DNA of 64,000 bases, from positions 4,004,001 through 4,068,000 of the forward strand of contig NZ_CP125640.1 in NCBI RefSeq assembly GCF_030053155.1. Reading direction: 5' to 3'. Under the pieces are notes generated by a model, which saw only the letters and a program-made list of their open reading frames with translations, did no database searches and was not told the DNA's origin. The translations under genes and the position numbers were made by a program. Within the stretch, counting starts at the first letter, position 1. The number at the start of each line of letters is the position of its first letter. Source of the DNA: Rhizobium sp. BT03. Lineage in GTDB: Bacteria > Pseudomonadota > Alphaproteobacteria > Rhizobiales > Rhizobiaceae. This document shows, piece after piece, positions 46,244 to 56,563 of the stretch.

Positions 46244-47431
46244 ATGACCTCGCCATTTCTCTCCCATCTCAGGACCGAAATTTCGGCGCTGAAGGATGCC
46301 GGCCTCTATAAATCCGAGCGTATCATCAGTTCCAAGCAGGCAGGCGAAATTGCCATTTCGACCGGCGAGCGGGTGCTGAATTTCTGCGCCAACAACTATC
46401 TCGGCCTTGCCGACAACGAGGAACTGGCCGAGGCCGGCAAACAGGCGCTCGACCGCTACGGCTACGGCATGGCCTCGGTGCGCTTCATCTGCGGCACCCA
46501 GGAAGAGCACAAGCAGCTCGAGGCTCGTATCTCCTCCTTCCTCGGCATGGAAGACACGATCCTCTATTCCTCCTGCTTCGATGCCAATGGCGGCCTGTTC
46601 GAAACGCTGCTCTCCGAAGAAGATGCGATCATCTCGGATGCGCTGAACCACGCCTCGATCATTGACGGCGTCAGGCTGTCCAAGGCCAAACGCTTCCGCT
46701 ACGCCAACAACGACATGGCGGCGCTCGACGAGGAATTGAAGAAGGCCGAAGGCAGCCGCTTCAAGCTGATCGCCACCGACGGCGTCTTCTCGATGGACGG
46801 CATCATCGCCAATTTGGGCGGCGTCTGCGATCTCGCCGAGAAATACGGCGCCATGGTCATGGTCGATGACAGCCATGCGGTCGGTTTCGTCGGCAGGAAC
46901 GGCCGCGGCTCACCCGAACATTGCGGTGTCGAGGGCCGGATCGACATCATCACCGGCACCCTCGGCAAGGCGCTCGGCGGCGCCTCGGGCGGTTATACAT
47001 CGGCGAAAGCCGAGGTCGTCGAATGGCTGCGGCAGCGCTCGCGGCCCTATCTGTTCTCGAATACCCTGGCACCTGTTATCGCCGCTGCCTCGCTTAAAGT
47101 CTTCGACCTCATCGAAAACGGTGATGCTTTGCGCAAGCGCCTGTCCGACAATGCCGATCTCTTTCGCAGCGAGATGACCAAACTCGGCTTCACCCTTGCC
47201 GGCGAAGGCCATCCGATCATTCCTGTCATGCTGGGGGATGCCAAGCTCGCCCAGGACATGGCCGGGTTGATGCTGAAGAAGGGGATCTATGTGATCGGCT
47301 TCTCCTTCCCGGTCGTGCCGAAAGGCCAGGCCCGTATCCGCACGCAGATGTCGGCGGCGCATTCGCGTCAGGATGTCGAGCGGGCGATTGCGGCTTTTGC
47401 CGAGGCAGGGCGGGAATTGGGTGTGATTTGA
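46244..47431 (+). CDS. kbl: Glycine C-acetyltransferase (2-amino-3-ketobutyrate CoA ligase)
   Basis: 395 residues, normal size for Kbl. PLP enzyme of the alpha-oxoamine synthase family: [20 protein letters not shown] at the start, [20 protein letters not shown] (Asp of the PLP ring), and the PLP lysine in [14 protein letters not shown]. It splits 2-amino-3-ketobutyrate, made by Tdh, with CoA to glycine and acetyl-CoA. The partner tdh follows after 178 bases containing a RIME-like repeat. ATG at 46244 has GGAAGGGCC upstream. Confidence 0.95.
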   Translation: MTSPFLSHLRTEISALKDAGLYKSERIISSKQAGEIAISTGERVLNFCANNYLGLADNEELAEAGKQALDRYGYGMASVRFICGTQEEHKQLEARISSFLGMEDTILYSSCFDANGGLFETLLSEEDAIISDALNHASIIDGVRLSKAKRFRYANNDMAALDEELKKAEGSRFKLIATDGVFSMDGIIANLGGVCDLAEKYGAMVMVDDSHAVGFVGRNGRGSPEHCGVEGRIDIITGTLGKALGGASGGYTSAKAEVVEWLRQRSRPYLFSNTLAPVIAAASLKVFDLIENGDALRKRLSDNADLFRSEMTKLGFTLAGEGHPIIPVMLGDAKLAQDMAGLMLKKGIYVIGFSFPVVPKGQARIRTQMSAAHSRQDVERAIAAFAEAGRELGVI

Positions 47432-47436
47432 GAATG

Positions 47437-47582
47437 GGGCTGCCCCTCACCCTAACCCTCTCCCCGTAAACGGGGCGAGGGGACGTGCCAAACGCGGCGT
47501 CGAGGGTTGGCGAAGCCGGTGCGGCATATCCCCTTCTCCCCGCGGGCGGGGAGAAGGTGCCGGCAGGCGGATGAGGGGCCGA
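47437..47582. repeat. RIME-like repeat between kbl and tdh
   Basis: First part CCCCTCACCCTAACCCTCTC (47445 onward, arms CCTCTCCCCG / CGGGGCGAGG), second part CTTCTCCCCG / CGGGGAGAAG (47533-47556) followed by GGATGAGGGGC. The second part is the same module as at 32883-32930. It may lower read-through from kbl to tdh. Confidence 0.7.
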
Positions 47583-47609
47583 GACAGGCACTGACCAAGG
47601 GATACAGAT

Positions 47610-48647
<1,038 letters not shown>

Positions 48648-48657
48648 GGAGGAAGAC

Positions 48658-49005
48658 ATGCTTTATGAAGGAAGCTGCCATTGCGGCAAGGTCGCTTTCG
48701 AGGTCGAAGGCGAATTCACCGAGGCGCTGGACTGCAACTGTTCGCTCTGCCGCCGGCGGGGCGGGCTTCTGGCCTTCGTGTCGCGCGACAAGCTGGTGCT
48801 GAAGACGCCCGAAGAGGATCTCTCGACCTATACTTTCAACCGGCATGTCATCCGGCATCATTTCTGCGCCAAGTGCGGCATCGCGCCGTTCGGCGAAGGC
48901 GTAGCCCCGAATGGCTCGGCGATGGCGTCGGTCAATCTGCGCTGCATTCCCGCGGTCGATCTCGGCGCGTTGAAGGTGACGGCCTATGATGGCGAGGCAA
49001 AGTAG
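48658..49005 (+). CDS. GFA family (CENP-V/GFA zinc domain) protein
   Basis: 115 residues. Zinc-binding cysteines as in glutathione-dependent formaldehyde-activating enzyme: YEGSCHCGKVAFEV, LDCNCSLCRRRGG, and HFCAKCGIAPF. Function of most family members is unknown; some bind or activate small thiol adducts. The ATG is preceded by GAGGAGGAAG within the tdh stop region (10 bases between), so it is probably cotranscribed with tdh. A link to aldehyde or aminoketone by-products of threonine breakdown is conceivable but unproven. Confidence 0.88.
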   Translation: MLYEGSCHCGKVAFEVEGEFTEALDCNCSLCRRRGGLLAFVSRDKLVLKTPEEDLSTYTFNRHVIRHHFCAKCGIAPFGEGVAPNGSAMASVNLRCIPAVDLGALKVTAYDGEAK

Positions 49006-49474
49006 CCAATATTCGTGCTGATAAAGGCGAATAGAGCAACGATAGGTTTGTAAAAATGCCGCGAACAACGGGCGTTACGGGCAAAATCTTTGCTGCCCTT
49101 GTCTTTTGTTCGCCGCATCTTAAATAAGGCTTCGCAATCGCTGCCGCGGTTCAAAGCCTGTGGATAAGGCTTTTTCCGAGCTTTCGTGAGCTTTTTTGGT
49201 AGAAAAGCTTGACGAGAACAAAAAATGTGGGAATCACCGTTCGACTTGTTGAAACGGTGAACTGGGTCAAGGCGGATCGCGCAACCATGGCCGGAAATCC
49301 AAAAGCAAAAAAGCTTTGCTGTCCGGTGCCGGCGATCGTGGTTAATCAGGCTTTAAATGTCATCCCGTTAGGTGGGCAAAGGTGATTCGAGGGCGGCGCG
49401 AGCGACGCGTCAGGCCCTGAGACGGCCCATTCACCGTAGCGAGATTGGATAGCGTCAGGAAGGCGACGATATAA
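49006..49474. other. rpoD upstream region
   Basis: 469 bases without a gene. Contents: CTTGAC (49208-49213) as a possible -35 without a convincing -10, and a dyad TCACCGTT (49234-49241) / AACGGTGA (49253-49260), which could be a regulatory site or small hairpin. Otherwise AT-rich and unremarkable; expected to hold the rpoD promoters. Confidence 0.4.
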
Positions 49475-51532
49475 ATGGCAACCAAGGTCAAAGAGAACGA
49501 AGACGCGGAAGTCGAACGCGACGGCGCAAGCGACGGCCCTCTTCTCGATCTTTCCGACGACGCGGTCAAGAAGATGATCAAGGCCGCCAAGAAGCGCGGC
49601 TATGTGACGATGGACGAGCTCAATGCGGTCCTGCCGTCCGAAGAAGTGACGTCCGAGCAGATCGAAGACACGATGTCGATGCTCTCGGACATGGGCATCA
49701 ATGTCATCGAAGATGAAGAAGCCGAGGAAGCCGGTGCATCCGGCGGCGGCGATGACGACGACGCCGGCGGCGACGAGGAGAGCGAGGGCGGCGAGCTCGC
49801 GCCGTCGAGCGGCACAGCGCTCGCAACCGCCAAGAAGAAAGAACCGACCGACCGTACCGATGACCCGGTGCGCATGTATCTGCGCGAGATGGGCTCGGTG
49901 GAGCTGCTTTCCCGCGAGGGCGAAATCGCCATCGCCAAGCGCATCGAGGCCGGCCGCGAAACGATGATCGCAGGCCTCTGCGAGAGCCCGCTGACCTTCC
50001 AGGCGATCATCATCTGGCGCGACGAACTCAACGAAGGCACGACGCTGCTGCGCGAGATCATCGATCTCGAAACCACCTATTCCGGCCCCGAAGCCAAGGC
50101 TGCGCCGCAGTTCCAGAGCCCCGAGAAGATCGAGGCCGACCGCAAGGCCGCCGAGGAAAAGGAAAAGACCCGCCGCGCCCGCTCCGGCGACGACGACATC
50201 ACCGATGTCGGCGGCGAGGGCCTGCCTCCCGAGGAGGAGGAAGAGGACGAGGACGAATCCAACCTTTCGCTGGCGGCGATGGAAGCCGAGCTTCGGCCGC
50301 AGGTGATGGAGACGCTGGATACGATCGCCGAGACCTACAAGAAGCTGCGCAAGCTGCAGGACCAGCAGGTCGAGCAGCGCCTGTCGGCATCCGGCACGCT
50401 GTCTTCAGCCCAGGAGCGCCGCTACAAGGAGCTCAAGGACGAGCTGATCAAGGCCGTCAAGTCTCTGTCGCTCAACCAGAACCGCATCGACGCCCTGGTC
50501 GAGCAGCTTTACGACATCAACAAGCGCCTCGTTTCCAACGAAGGCCGCCTGCTGCGTCTGGCCGAATCCTACGGCGTCAAGCGCGACAGCTTCCTGGAAC
50601 AGTATCAGGGCGCCGAACTCGATCCGAACTGGATGAAGTCGATCGGCAATCTGGCCGCCCGCGGCTGGAAGGAATTTGCCCGCGGCGAAAACACGACGAT
50701 CCGCGACATCCGCCAGGAAATCCAGAATCTGGCGACGGAGACCGGCATTTCGATTTCGGAATTCCGCCGCATCGTGCACATGGTGCAGAAGGGCGAGCGG
50801 GAAGCGCGCATCGCCAAGAAGGAGATGGTCGAAGCGAACCTTCGCCTCGTCATCTCGATCGCCAAGAAGTACACGAACCGCGGCCTGCAGTTCCTCGACC
50901 TCATTCAGGAAGGCAATATCGGCCTGATGAAGGCGGTCGACAAGTTCGAATACCGCCGCGGCTACAAGTTCTCGACCTATGCGACCTGGTGGATCCGTCA
51001 GGCGATCACCCGTTCGATCGCCGACCAGGCCCGCACGATCCGCATTCCGGTGCACATGATCGAGACGATCAACAAGATCGTCCGCACCTCGCGCCAGATG
51101 CTGCACGAGATCGGCCGCGAGCCGACGCCTGAGGAACTGGCCGAAAAGCTCGCAATGCCGCTCGAAAAGGTCCGCAAGGTCTTGAAGATTGCCAAGGAGC
51201 CGATCTCGCTCGAAACCCCTGTTGGTGACGAAGAGGATTCACATCTCGGCGATTTCATCGAGGACAAGAACGCGCTGCTGCCGATCGACGCCGCCATCCA
51301 GGCGAACCTGCGCGAGACGACGACCCGGGTTCTCGCCTCGCTGACGCCGCGCGAGGAACGTGTGCTGCGCATGCGCTTCGGCATCGGCATGAACACCGAC
51401 CATACGCTCGAAGAGGTCGGCCAGCAGTTCTCGGTCACCCGCGAACGTATCCGCCAGATCGAGGCGAAGGCGCTGCGCAAGCTGAAGCATCCGAGCCGCT
51501 CGAGGAAGCTGCGCTCGTTCCTCGACAGCTGA
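49475..51532 (+). CDS. rpoD: RNA polymerase primary sigma factor RpoD (SigA)
   Basis: 685 residues, the usual rhizobial length. Region 1.1 at the N-terminus ([32 protein letters not shown]), an acidic non-conserved region (about 190-270), region 2 with [32 protein letters not shown], region 3 and region 4.2 with [32 protein letters not shown]. It directs RNA polymerase to housekeeping promoters. In rhizobia this is normally close behind dnaG; here recQ, kbl, tdh and the GFA gene separate them. A clear terminator follows. Confidence 0.98.
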   Translation: MATKVKENEDAEVERDGASDGPLLDLSDDAVKKMIKAAKKRGYVTMDELNAVLPSEEVTSEQIEDTMSMLSDMGINVIEDEEAEEAGASGGGDDDDAGGDEESEGGELAPSSGTALATAKKKEPTDRTDDPVRMYLREMGSVELLSREGEIAIAKRIEAGRETMIAGLCESPLTFQAIIIWRDELNEGTTLLREIIDLETTYSGPEAKAAPQFQSPEKIEADRKAAEEKEKTRRARSGDDDITDVGGEGLPPEEEEEDEDESNLSLAAMEAELRPQVMETLDTIAETYKKLRKLQDQQVEQRLSASGTLSSAQERRYKELKDELIKAVKSLSLNQNRIDALVEQLYDINKRLVSNEGRLLRLAESYGVKRDSFLEQYQGAELDPNWMKSIGNLAARGWKEFARGENTTIRDIRQEIQNLATETGISISEFRRIVHMVQKGEREARIAKKEMVEANLRLVISIAKKYTNRGLQFLDLIQEGNIGLMKAVDKFEYRRGYKFSTYATWWIRQAITRSIADQARTIRIPVHMIETINKIVRTSRQMLHEIGREPTPEELAEKLAMPLEKVRKVLKIAKEPISLETPVGDEEDSHLGDFIEDKNALLPIDAAIQANLRETTTRVLASLTPREERVLRMRFGIGMNTDHTLEEVGQQFSVTRERIRQIEAKALRKLKHPSRSRKLRSFLDS

Positions 51533-51555
51533 GGCTTCGATGCCGTTCTGATTGG

Positions 51556-51582
51556 AAAAGCCGGGCCCTGTGCCCGGCTTTT
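51556..51582 (+). terminator. Rho-independent terminator of rpoD
   Basis: AAAAGCCGGGC / GCCCGGCTTTT, 11-bp perfect stem with CCTGT loop, then TTGCTTTG; starts 24 bases after the rpoD stop. Confidence 0.92.
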
Positions 51583-51735
51583 GCTTTGATGATTAACACC
51601 AATGATCGCGGCGGCTTTCTTGTCCCTCCCCGGTGACAAGGCTATAATCCCGGCCCACGGGGGAAGGGATCGATCGCGACGCGCGAGCGAGGTCGATATG
51701 TACCTGTCGGCCGATCCTCCGTCAGGAGGTGCGAC

Positions 51736-52029
51736 ATGACCACTTACATCCTTTTGATCGATTGGACGGATCAGGGCATCCGCAATGTTCGCGACTCGGC
51801 AAAGAGGCTGGACGCGGCGAAGAAATTGCTCGCCGGCGTCGGTGGCTCTTTCAACCAGTTCTTTCTGACGATGGGCGGGCATGACATGGTTGCCGTCTGC
51901 GAGGCGCCCGATGACGCGGTGATGGCGCATTTTACGCTGTCGCTTGCCATGGCGGGGAATGTCCGTACCGAGACGCTGAAGGCCTTTCCTGAGGCTGCCT
52001 ATCGGGATCTCATCGGTTCGCTCGGCTGA
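51736..52029 (+). CDS. GYD-domain protein
   Basis: 97 residues, starting [20 protein letters not shown]. The GYD family signature [39 protein letters not shown] is intact (the GxxD motif here as GGHD). Family function is unknown; the fold resembles ACT or dimeric alpha/beta barrel proteins. Good ribosome-binding site AGGAGG 8 bases before the ATG. Stands alone after the rpoD terminator. Confidence 0.85.
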   Translation: MTTYILLIDWTDQGIRNVRDSAKRLDAAKKLLAGVGGSFNQFFLTMGGHDMVAVCEAPDDAVMAHFTLSLAMAGNVRTETLKAFPEAAYRDLIGSLG

Positions 52030-52207
52030 GTGCAATTACAGATTGTGTATTTTATCTGTTGCATGGCTTCGGCCGTGCTGGCAGTGTCGCACCGTGCTTC
52101 AATTTCCGCGGCAGGGCTCCCGGCCCGATTTTTCGGCAAGCTTCATGATGAAAGCGCTCCCCAGTTTCACGATCGCCGCCGATCGTCCGGCCGCTGCTTC
52201 CTGACCG

Positions 52208-52939
52208 ATGGAACTGGCGGCGGGCAAATGGGACGATGGGATCCAGCGGGGCGCGGCGGCGTCCTTCGCTTTGCATGCCGCGGCGATCCTGGCTCTCCTG
52301 CTGCTGTTGCCGAAGGCCGAGCCGCCGCTGCCATTGCCCGATGACGGTCTCTCGGTGGAGATTGTTCCGCAGCCGGTGGGGCCACCGACAATGCCCGAGC
52401 CGGTCAGGACGGCATCGCCGGAGCCGGCAAAGTCCGAAGCCGCAGCGCCTCCAGCCCAAAGGCCGGTTGTCAACAATCCGCCTGCTGCGGCAATGCCGTC
52501 GGTGACGCCGATCGCGCCGCCGGCGCCGAAGCCCGCTGAATTCGTCATGGCAAGCCGGCTGTTTTCCGACAAGGTGCTGGCCGATCCGCGCAGCCGGCGC
52601 GCCCGCGAAGCGCTGCGCGGCCTTGCCGGCAGCGAGCGCAGTCTGCAGCTTTGCGACCTCGAGGCGCTGGAGCAGGTCCGCCGCGCGCGGCCGGATATGC
52701 GGCCCGATCTGCTCGCCCCCTATGCCATGGCGCCGGAGAAAATCAGCGGCAACAGCGTCGAGGTGAGGGGCGGCGCGTTGCGCAGCAACAGGGCATGGTA
52801 CAACATCCAGTTCAAATGCGGGCTCGATGCCGGCTCCGGTAAGATCACCTCCTTCGCCTTTCTCGTCGGCGATGCCATTCCGCAGGCTGAATGGCAGGCG
52901 CATGACCTGGTGGCCGATGACGGGGCCGCCGACCAATGA
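52208..52939 (+). CDS. DUF930-domain envelope protein with TonB-like N-terminus (paralogue 1)
   Basis: 243 residues. Short cytoplasmic start, one membrane span (AASFALHAAAILALLLLLPK), a proline-rich linker (residues 35-110) and a C-terminal domain with LCDLEALEQVRRARPDMRPDLL and WYNIQFKCGLDAGSGKITSFAF, the DUF930 pattern with two conserved Cys. The layout (inner-membrane anchor, Pro-rich periplasmic spacer, C-terminal globular domain) copies TonB, but the C-terminal domain is not TonB-like. A longer paralogue follows directly. Function unknown. Confidence 0.75.
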   Translation: MELAAGKWDDGIQRGAAASFALHAAAILALLLLLPKAEPPLPLPDDGLSVEIVPQPVGPPTMPEPVRTASPEPAKSEAAAPPAQRPVVNNPPAAAMPSVTPIAPPAPKPAEFVMASRLFSDKVLADPRSRRAREALRGLAGSERSLQLCDLEALEQVRRARPDMRPDLLAPYAMAPEKISGNSVEVRGGALRSNRAWYNIQFKCGLDAGSGKITSFAFLVGDAIPQAEWQAHDLVADDGAADQ

Positions 52940-53017
52940 CGCTTATCGCTGCCGCGATCACGCAGTTTTTTTCCTTTGTGGCTTGATGCTGCCGGTTTTA
53001 AAGGCCACATCGCTGCT

Positions 53018-54067
53018 GTGACAGAAGAAGACGTGGCACCGGCGGAAACGCAGCACGAAACGGGAAAACAGCGGCCTGAAATCCGCTGGGGCATCGGTGT
53101 GTCCGTACTTCTGCATGTCCCCCTTGTCGCGCTTCTGATCTTCGGGCTGCCGAAAATTGAGCCGAAGCCTGCCGAAGACGAGAGCGTAAAGGTCGAACTC
53201 GTTCCGCCGCCGGAGGAGAAGAAGCCGGAGGAAAAGCCCAAGGAAAAGCCGCCGGAGCCGAAGCCGCCGGAACAGGCGAAGAAGCAACCACCGCCGCCTC
53301 CGCCACCTCCACCACCGGCGGCTAAGAAGGCTCCCGCGCAAGCGAAGCCGATGCCGACCCTGCGCCCGGTCATTGAGTTTGGCGATAAGAATAGCGGCCC
53401 CGAAAAATCGCTGACCGGAAATTCTTCGCAAGGTGAAGCCAAACCTGCGACAACCCCGCCGCAGCAGGAGTCCGAAACGGCGGAGGTGCCGGCAAAGGCG
53501 GCGGCCGATAAACCTAAAACTGAGGAGCCTCCATCAAAACCCCTGCCAGATGACGTGAAGCTTCCTGAGGTTGCGACGGCGGACGTTTCGCCGGAGCGTA
53601 ATGGGCCGCCGACAGACGTGTCTGGCGAAACCAATACGACGATCGAGCAGGCCAAACCGCCTGAAGAAAAGACCGCTGAGACGCCTAAAACGGTTGCTAA
53701 AAACAGCGATCTACCCAAGGCAAAAACGCTGTTTTCACAGACGGACGATGGCAGTTCGTTTGCACAAACTGCGATCAATGGCCTTCCACGTAAAAATCGA
53801 GTGGCCACGCTTTGCGCCACCGAGCTTCAGGCCCAACTTGTTCACGGTTCGCCGCGTTATTTCCCGATCTCATTGCCCAGTTTTGGATTGCGAGCCGGCA
53901 GCATTCTGAACGTCGACGATGCGGCCTTTAGCACAGCCAAAGGCTGGTACCACGTTCGTTTCCGGTGCGAGTTGGATGAGGGAGCGTCGAAAGTCGTGTC
54001 GTTTGCCCACGAAGTCGGCGGGTTGATCCCTCGCAGTCAGTATGCGAAATACGATATTCGTGACTAG
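53018..54067 (+). CDS. DUF930-domain envelope protein with TonB-like N-terminus (paralogue 2)
   Basis: 349 residues from GTG 53018; a TTG at 52976 is possible, no ATG fits. N-terminal span ISVLLHVPLVALLIFGLP-like (GIGVSVLLHVPLVALLIFGL), a very long Pro/Lys/Glu spacer with ten consecutive prolines (PPPPPPPPPP near residue 95), and a C-terminal DUF930 domain: LCATELQAQL, WYHVRFRCELDEGASKVVSFAHEVGG. The two DUF930 domains align along the Cys and WY-x-RF-x-C motifs, so this is a tandem duplication with diverged spacers. The GC-poor stretch in the C-terminal third has codon use unlike its neighbours. Role probably in the periplasm. Confidence 0.7.
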   Translation: MTEEDVAPAETQHETGKQRPEIRWGIGVSVLLHVPLVALLIFGLPKIEPKPAEDESVKVELVPPPEEKKPEEKPKEKPPEPKPPEQAKKQPPPPPPPPPPAAKKAPAQAKPMPTLRPVIEFGDKNSGPEKSLTGNSSQGEAKPATTPPQQESETAEVPAKAAADKPKTEEPPSKPLPDDVKLPEVATADVSPERNGPPTDVSGETNTTIEQAKPPEEKTAETPKTVAKNSDLPKAKTLFSQTDDGSSFAQTAINGLPRKNRVATLCATELQAQLVHGSPRYFPISLPSFGLRAGSILNVDDAAFSTAKGWYHVRFRCELDEGASKVVSFAHEVGGLIPRSQYAKYDIRD

Positions 54068-54171
54068 TCCTCGCGATGGGATTGCGTCTCACCGGCAACC
54101 AGCCACACGCAAGGAACCGCATCTAGCCTCTCCTCATGGCCGTGATGTTACGGTGAAGAGAGGACAATGAT

Positions 54172-54333
54172 ATGTCGAGCGAGATCGAGCATTTTCTTGA
54201 GCGTCAGGATGAAGCGGTGAGCGCGCTGTTCCTGGAACACAAGGGCGACGAGCTGACCGATATTCTGGTGGCGGCTCTGGAAGAGGCGTTCGAAATCCTT
54301 CTCGAAGCTGCACCCGCCGAAACCGTTCATTGA
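54172..54333 (+). CDS. Small acidic protein, 53 residues
   Basis: ATG 54172 follows AAGAGAGGACAATGAT. Product starts MSSEIEHFLERQDEAVSALF and continues LEHKGDELTDILVAALEEAFEILLEAAPAETVH: strongly acidic, probably one or two amphipathic helices. Coding is supported by the good ribosome-binding site and low-ambiguity frame, but no family is recognised. It lies between the DUF930 pair and an APH-type kinase gene. Confidence 0.5.
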   Translation: MSSEIEHFLERQDEAVSALFLEHKGDELTDILVAALEEAFEILLEAAPAETVH

Positions 54334-54409
54334 GGTGGAGGCGTGCGGTATGCCGCATAACTTCCTGTAATCGGAATACGTTTCCCCGCCGGCGGAACGA
54401 GGCGCCCAG

Positions 54410-55201
54410 ATGTCCCAGCAGGATCAACCGCTTCCGGCGCGTACACTTGATGCGCGTCTTGCCAATTACCGGTTCGAACGCGACGCGCTCGGCCGTTCGG
54501 CCGCGAGCGTCTTCCGGCTGGAAGCGGGCGGATTGCCGACGCTTTATCTGAAGGTGGAGGAGGCGGGGCCGTTCGGCGAGCTTGCCGACGAAGCAGCGAG
54601 GCTTGACTGGCTCAAAGGCTCCGGTCTGCCCTGTCCCGAGGTCATCGCGCGGGAAAGCGACGGCGGGCGCAACCGGCTGCTGATCAGCGCCCTGCCAGGC
54701 GCCGATCTCGCCAGCGCGTCGATGCTGACGCCGCTTGTGCGGGTGGAATTGCTGGCCGCGGCGCTTCTCGATCTGCATCGCCTGCCGATCGCATCCTGCC
54801 CCTTCGATCACCGGCTGGAAAACCGCATTGCGGCGGCCAAAGCGCGGATGCAGGCCGGCATCGTCGACGAGACCGATTTCGACGAGACGCGGCTTGGGAA
54901 AAGTGCCGAGACGCTGTTTGCCGAACTCGAAAGCAGAAGGCCGGGCCGCGAGGATCTCGTCGTCACCCATGGCGATGCCTGCCTGCCGAATTTCATCGCC
55001 TCGGCAGAAGGGTTCTCCGGCTATATCGATTGCAGCCGGCTTGGCGTCGCCGATCGCTATCAGGATATCGCGCTCGCCTGCCGCAGCATCGCCCACAATT
55101 TCGGCGAGACGCTGGTGCAGCCCTTCCTCGATCGTTGCGGGCTGACGATGCCGGATCCGGCTAGGCTCCATTATTTCCAGTTGCTCGACGAGTTCTTCTA
55201 G
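54410..55201 (+). CDS. APH(3')-like aminoglycoside phosphotransferase family kinase
   Basis: 263 residues. APH fold with catalytic loop VVTHGDACLPNFI (HGD-x4-N), metal Asp in GYIDCSRLGVADRYQDIALACRSI and a C-terminal YFQLLDEFF, the typical APH(3') ending. The N-terminus has NYRFERDALGRSAASVFRLEAGGLPTLYLKVEE (nucleotide-binding strand with Lys). Close in pattern to kanamycin kinases, but chromosomal context shows no mobile element. Real substrate unknown. ATG 54410 has a poor ribosome-binding site. Confidence 0.85.
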   Translation: MSQQDQPLPARTLDARLANYRFERDALGRSAASVFRLEAGGLPTLYLKVEEAGPFGELADEAARLDWLKGSGLPCPEVIARESDGGRNRLLISALPGADLASASMLTPLVRVELLAAALLDLHRLPIASCPFDHRLENRIAAAKARMQAGIVDETDFDETRLGKSAETLFAELESRRPGREDLVVTHGDACLPNFIASAEGFSGYIDCSRLGVADRYQDIALACRSIAHNFGETLVQPFLDRCGLTMPDPARLHYFQLLDEFF

Positions 55202-55254
55202 CCATTGCTCCATCCGGCTGGCACAGTGGCCGCAATCGAACCTGCGGACAGACG

Positions 55255-56055
55255 ATGGCGAAGAACCAGTTCAGGATGCTGCGCTCGGCGCTGGCGGGCG
55301 TCGAAGCAGTGGAAGCGGAAACACATCACAGTTTTTCCAGGCACACGCATGAGCAGTTCGGCATCGGCCTCGTCTCATCAGGGGCGCAGAAATCGCTGAG
55401 CGGCCGCGGCATGGTGGAGGCTGCGGCCGGCGATATCATCACGGTCAATCCGAACGAGGTGCATGACGGTGCGCCGATCGGCCAGCGGCGGTCGTGGCGC
55501 ATTCTCTATTTCGATCCCGAGATCGTCGCCGGCCTGTCGCGAGAGATCGGCGACGGCGGGGCAGGGCGATCGGAAATCCCGCATCCCGTCATCCGCAATA
55601 GGGCGATCGCCGCCCGCTTCGAGGCGCTGTTTCGTGCGGTCACCGGTGGGGCGGCCGATCCGCTGCTGCGCGAGCAACTGCTTCTGCAGCTCTTCGCCGA
55701 TGTCATGTGCGAACGCGGCGGCAGCGAGCGGCCGCCGGTGCCGGCGTCGATCCGCGCGGCCCGGGATCTGATCGACGACGATCCGCTTGCCGCCGTCTCG
55801 CTCGCCGATCTCTCCAGGGAAAGCGGGCTCAGCCGCTTCCAGGTGCTGCGCGGCTTTGCCAAGGCGACGGGATTGACGCCGCATGCCTATCTCGTCCAGG
55901 CCCGCATCCATATCGCACGGCGGCTGATTGCTCAGGGAACGCCGCTTGCCGAAGCCGCCTTCGCCAGCGGCTTTGCCGACCAGAGCCACATGACCCGCGT
56001 CTTCGTCCGCAAATACGGTCTCTCGCCCAGACTCTATGCCGGCGCCTTTCTCTGA
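55255..56055 (+). CDS. AraC-family transcriptional regulator
   Basis: 266 residues. N-terminal cupin-like AraC sensor domain (HHSFSRHTHEQFGIGLVSSGAQ ... GDIITVNPNEVHDGAPIG), C-terminal double HTH: VSLADLSRESGLSRFQVLRGFAKATGLTPHAYLVQARI and AEAAFASGFADQSHMTRVFVRKYGLSPRLY. It is followed, after a 508-base repeat region, by an EamA exporter gene, a frequent pairing where the regulator controls the exporter. Start ATG 55255. Confidence 0.88.
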   Translation: MAKNQFRMLRSALAGVEAVEAETHHSFSRHTHEQFGIGLVSSGAQKSLSGRGMVEAAAGDIITVNPNEVHDGAPIGQRRSWRILYFDPEIVAGLSREIGDGGAGRSEIPHPVIRNRAIAARFEALFRAVTGGAADPLLREQLLLQLFADVMCERGGSERPPVPASIRAARDLIDDDPLAAVSLADLSRESGLSRFQVLRGFAKATGLTPHAYLVQARIHIARRLIAQGTPLAEAAFASGFADQSHMTRVFVRKYGLSPRLYAGAFL

Positions 56056-56115
56056 TCGGTGTCGGTCGCTTCGTCACCGGAGCGGAGTACCGATCCGTGA
56101 CCAGGCCAGCCACCC

Positions 56116-56397
56116 GCCCTCGTCCTTCGAGGCTCCGGCCTGCGGCCTGCACACCTCAGGATGAGGGCTGATCGTGGGTGCCGTGCTTCTGATAAGCGGG
56201 CGAAATGGCTGCTCCTCACCTTCATCGAAAACAGGAGAGGATTTGGGCTCGACGCCCAAGAGAGCCTCATCCTGAGGTGCCCCGCAGGGGCCTCGAAGGA
56301 CGGGGCGGGTGCGCTGGGCGGTTGATGGATGCAAGGCGCAGCGCCGAGCGTGTCCTTCGAGGCTCCGGCCTTTGGCCTGCGCGCCTCAGGATGAGGG
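56116..56397. repeat. Three-copy inverted intergenic repeat (CCTCATCCTGAGG family)
   Basis: Copies at 56117-56167 (plus), 56265-56303 (inverted) and 56350-56397 (plus). Each has the segment TCCTTCGAGGCTCCGGCCT, a variable loop, and CCTCAGGATGAGGG, or the reverse complement CCTCATCCTGAGGTGC. They fill the 508-base gap between the AraC and EamA genes. The flanks between copies differ, so the copies are not a simple tandem duplication. This is a family I have seen scattered in Rhizobiales intergenic regions. Confidence 0.75.
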
Positions 56398-56563
56398 AGA
56401 TTGGAGGATGCCGCACCCTCTCTCCGGCATCCTCCTTGTGCCCCGCAGCCGTGAGAGCCGACCCACCCGCCGCGCTTCGGTTCTTTGTTTATACCCTGCA
56501 ATTTCGTTCAAGACCGCGAGAACTCCCTGCTGTTTTCTCGGCGCGTCCAACAGGAGGCGGTGA

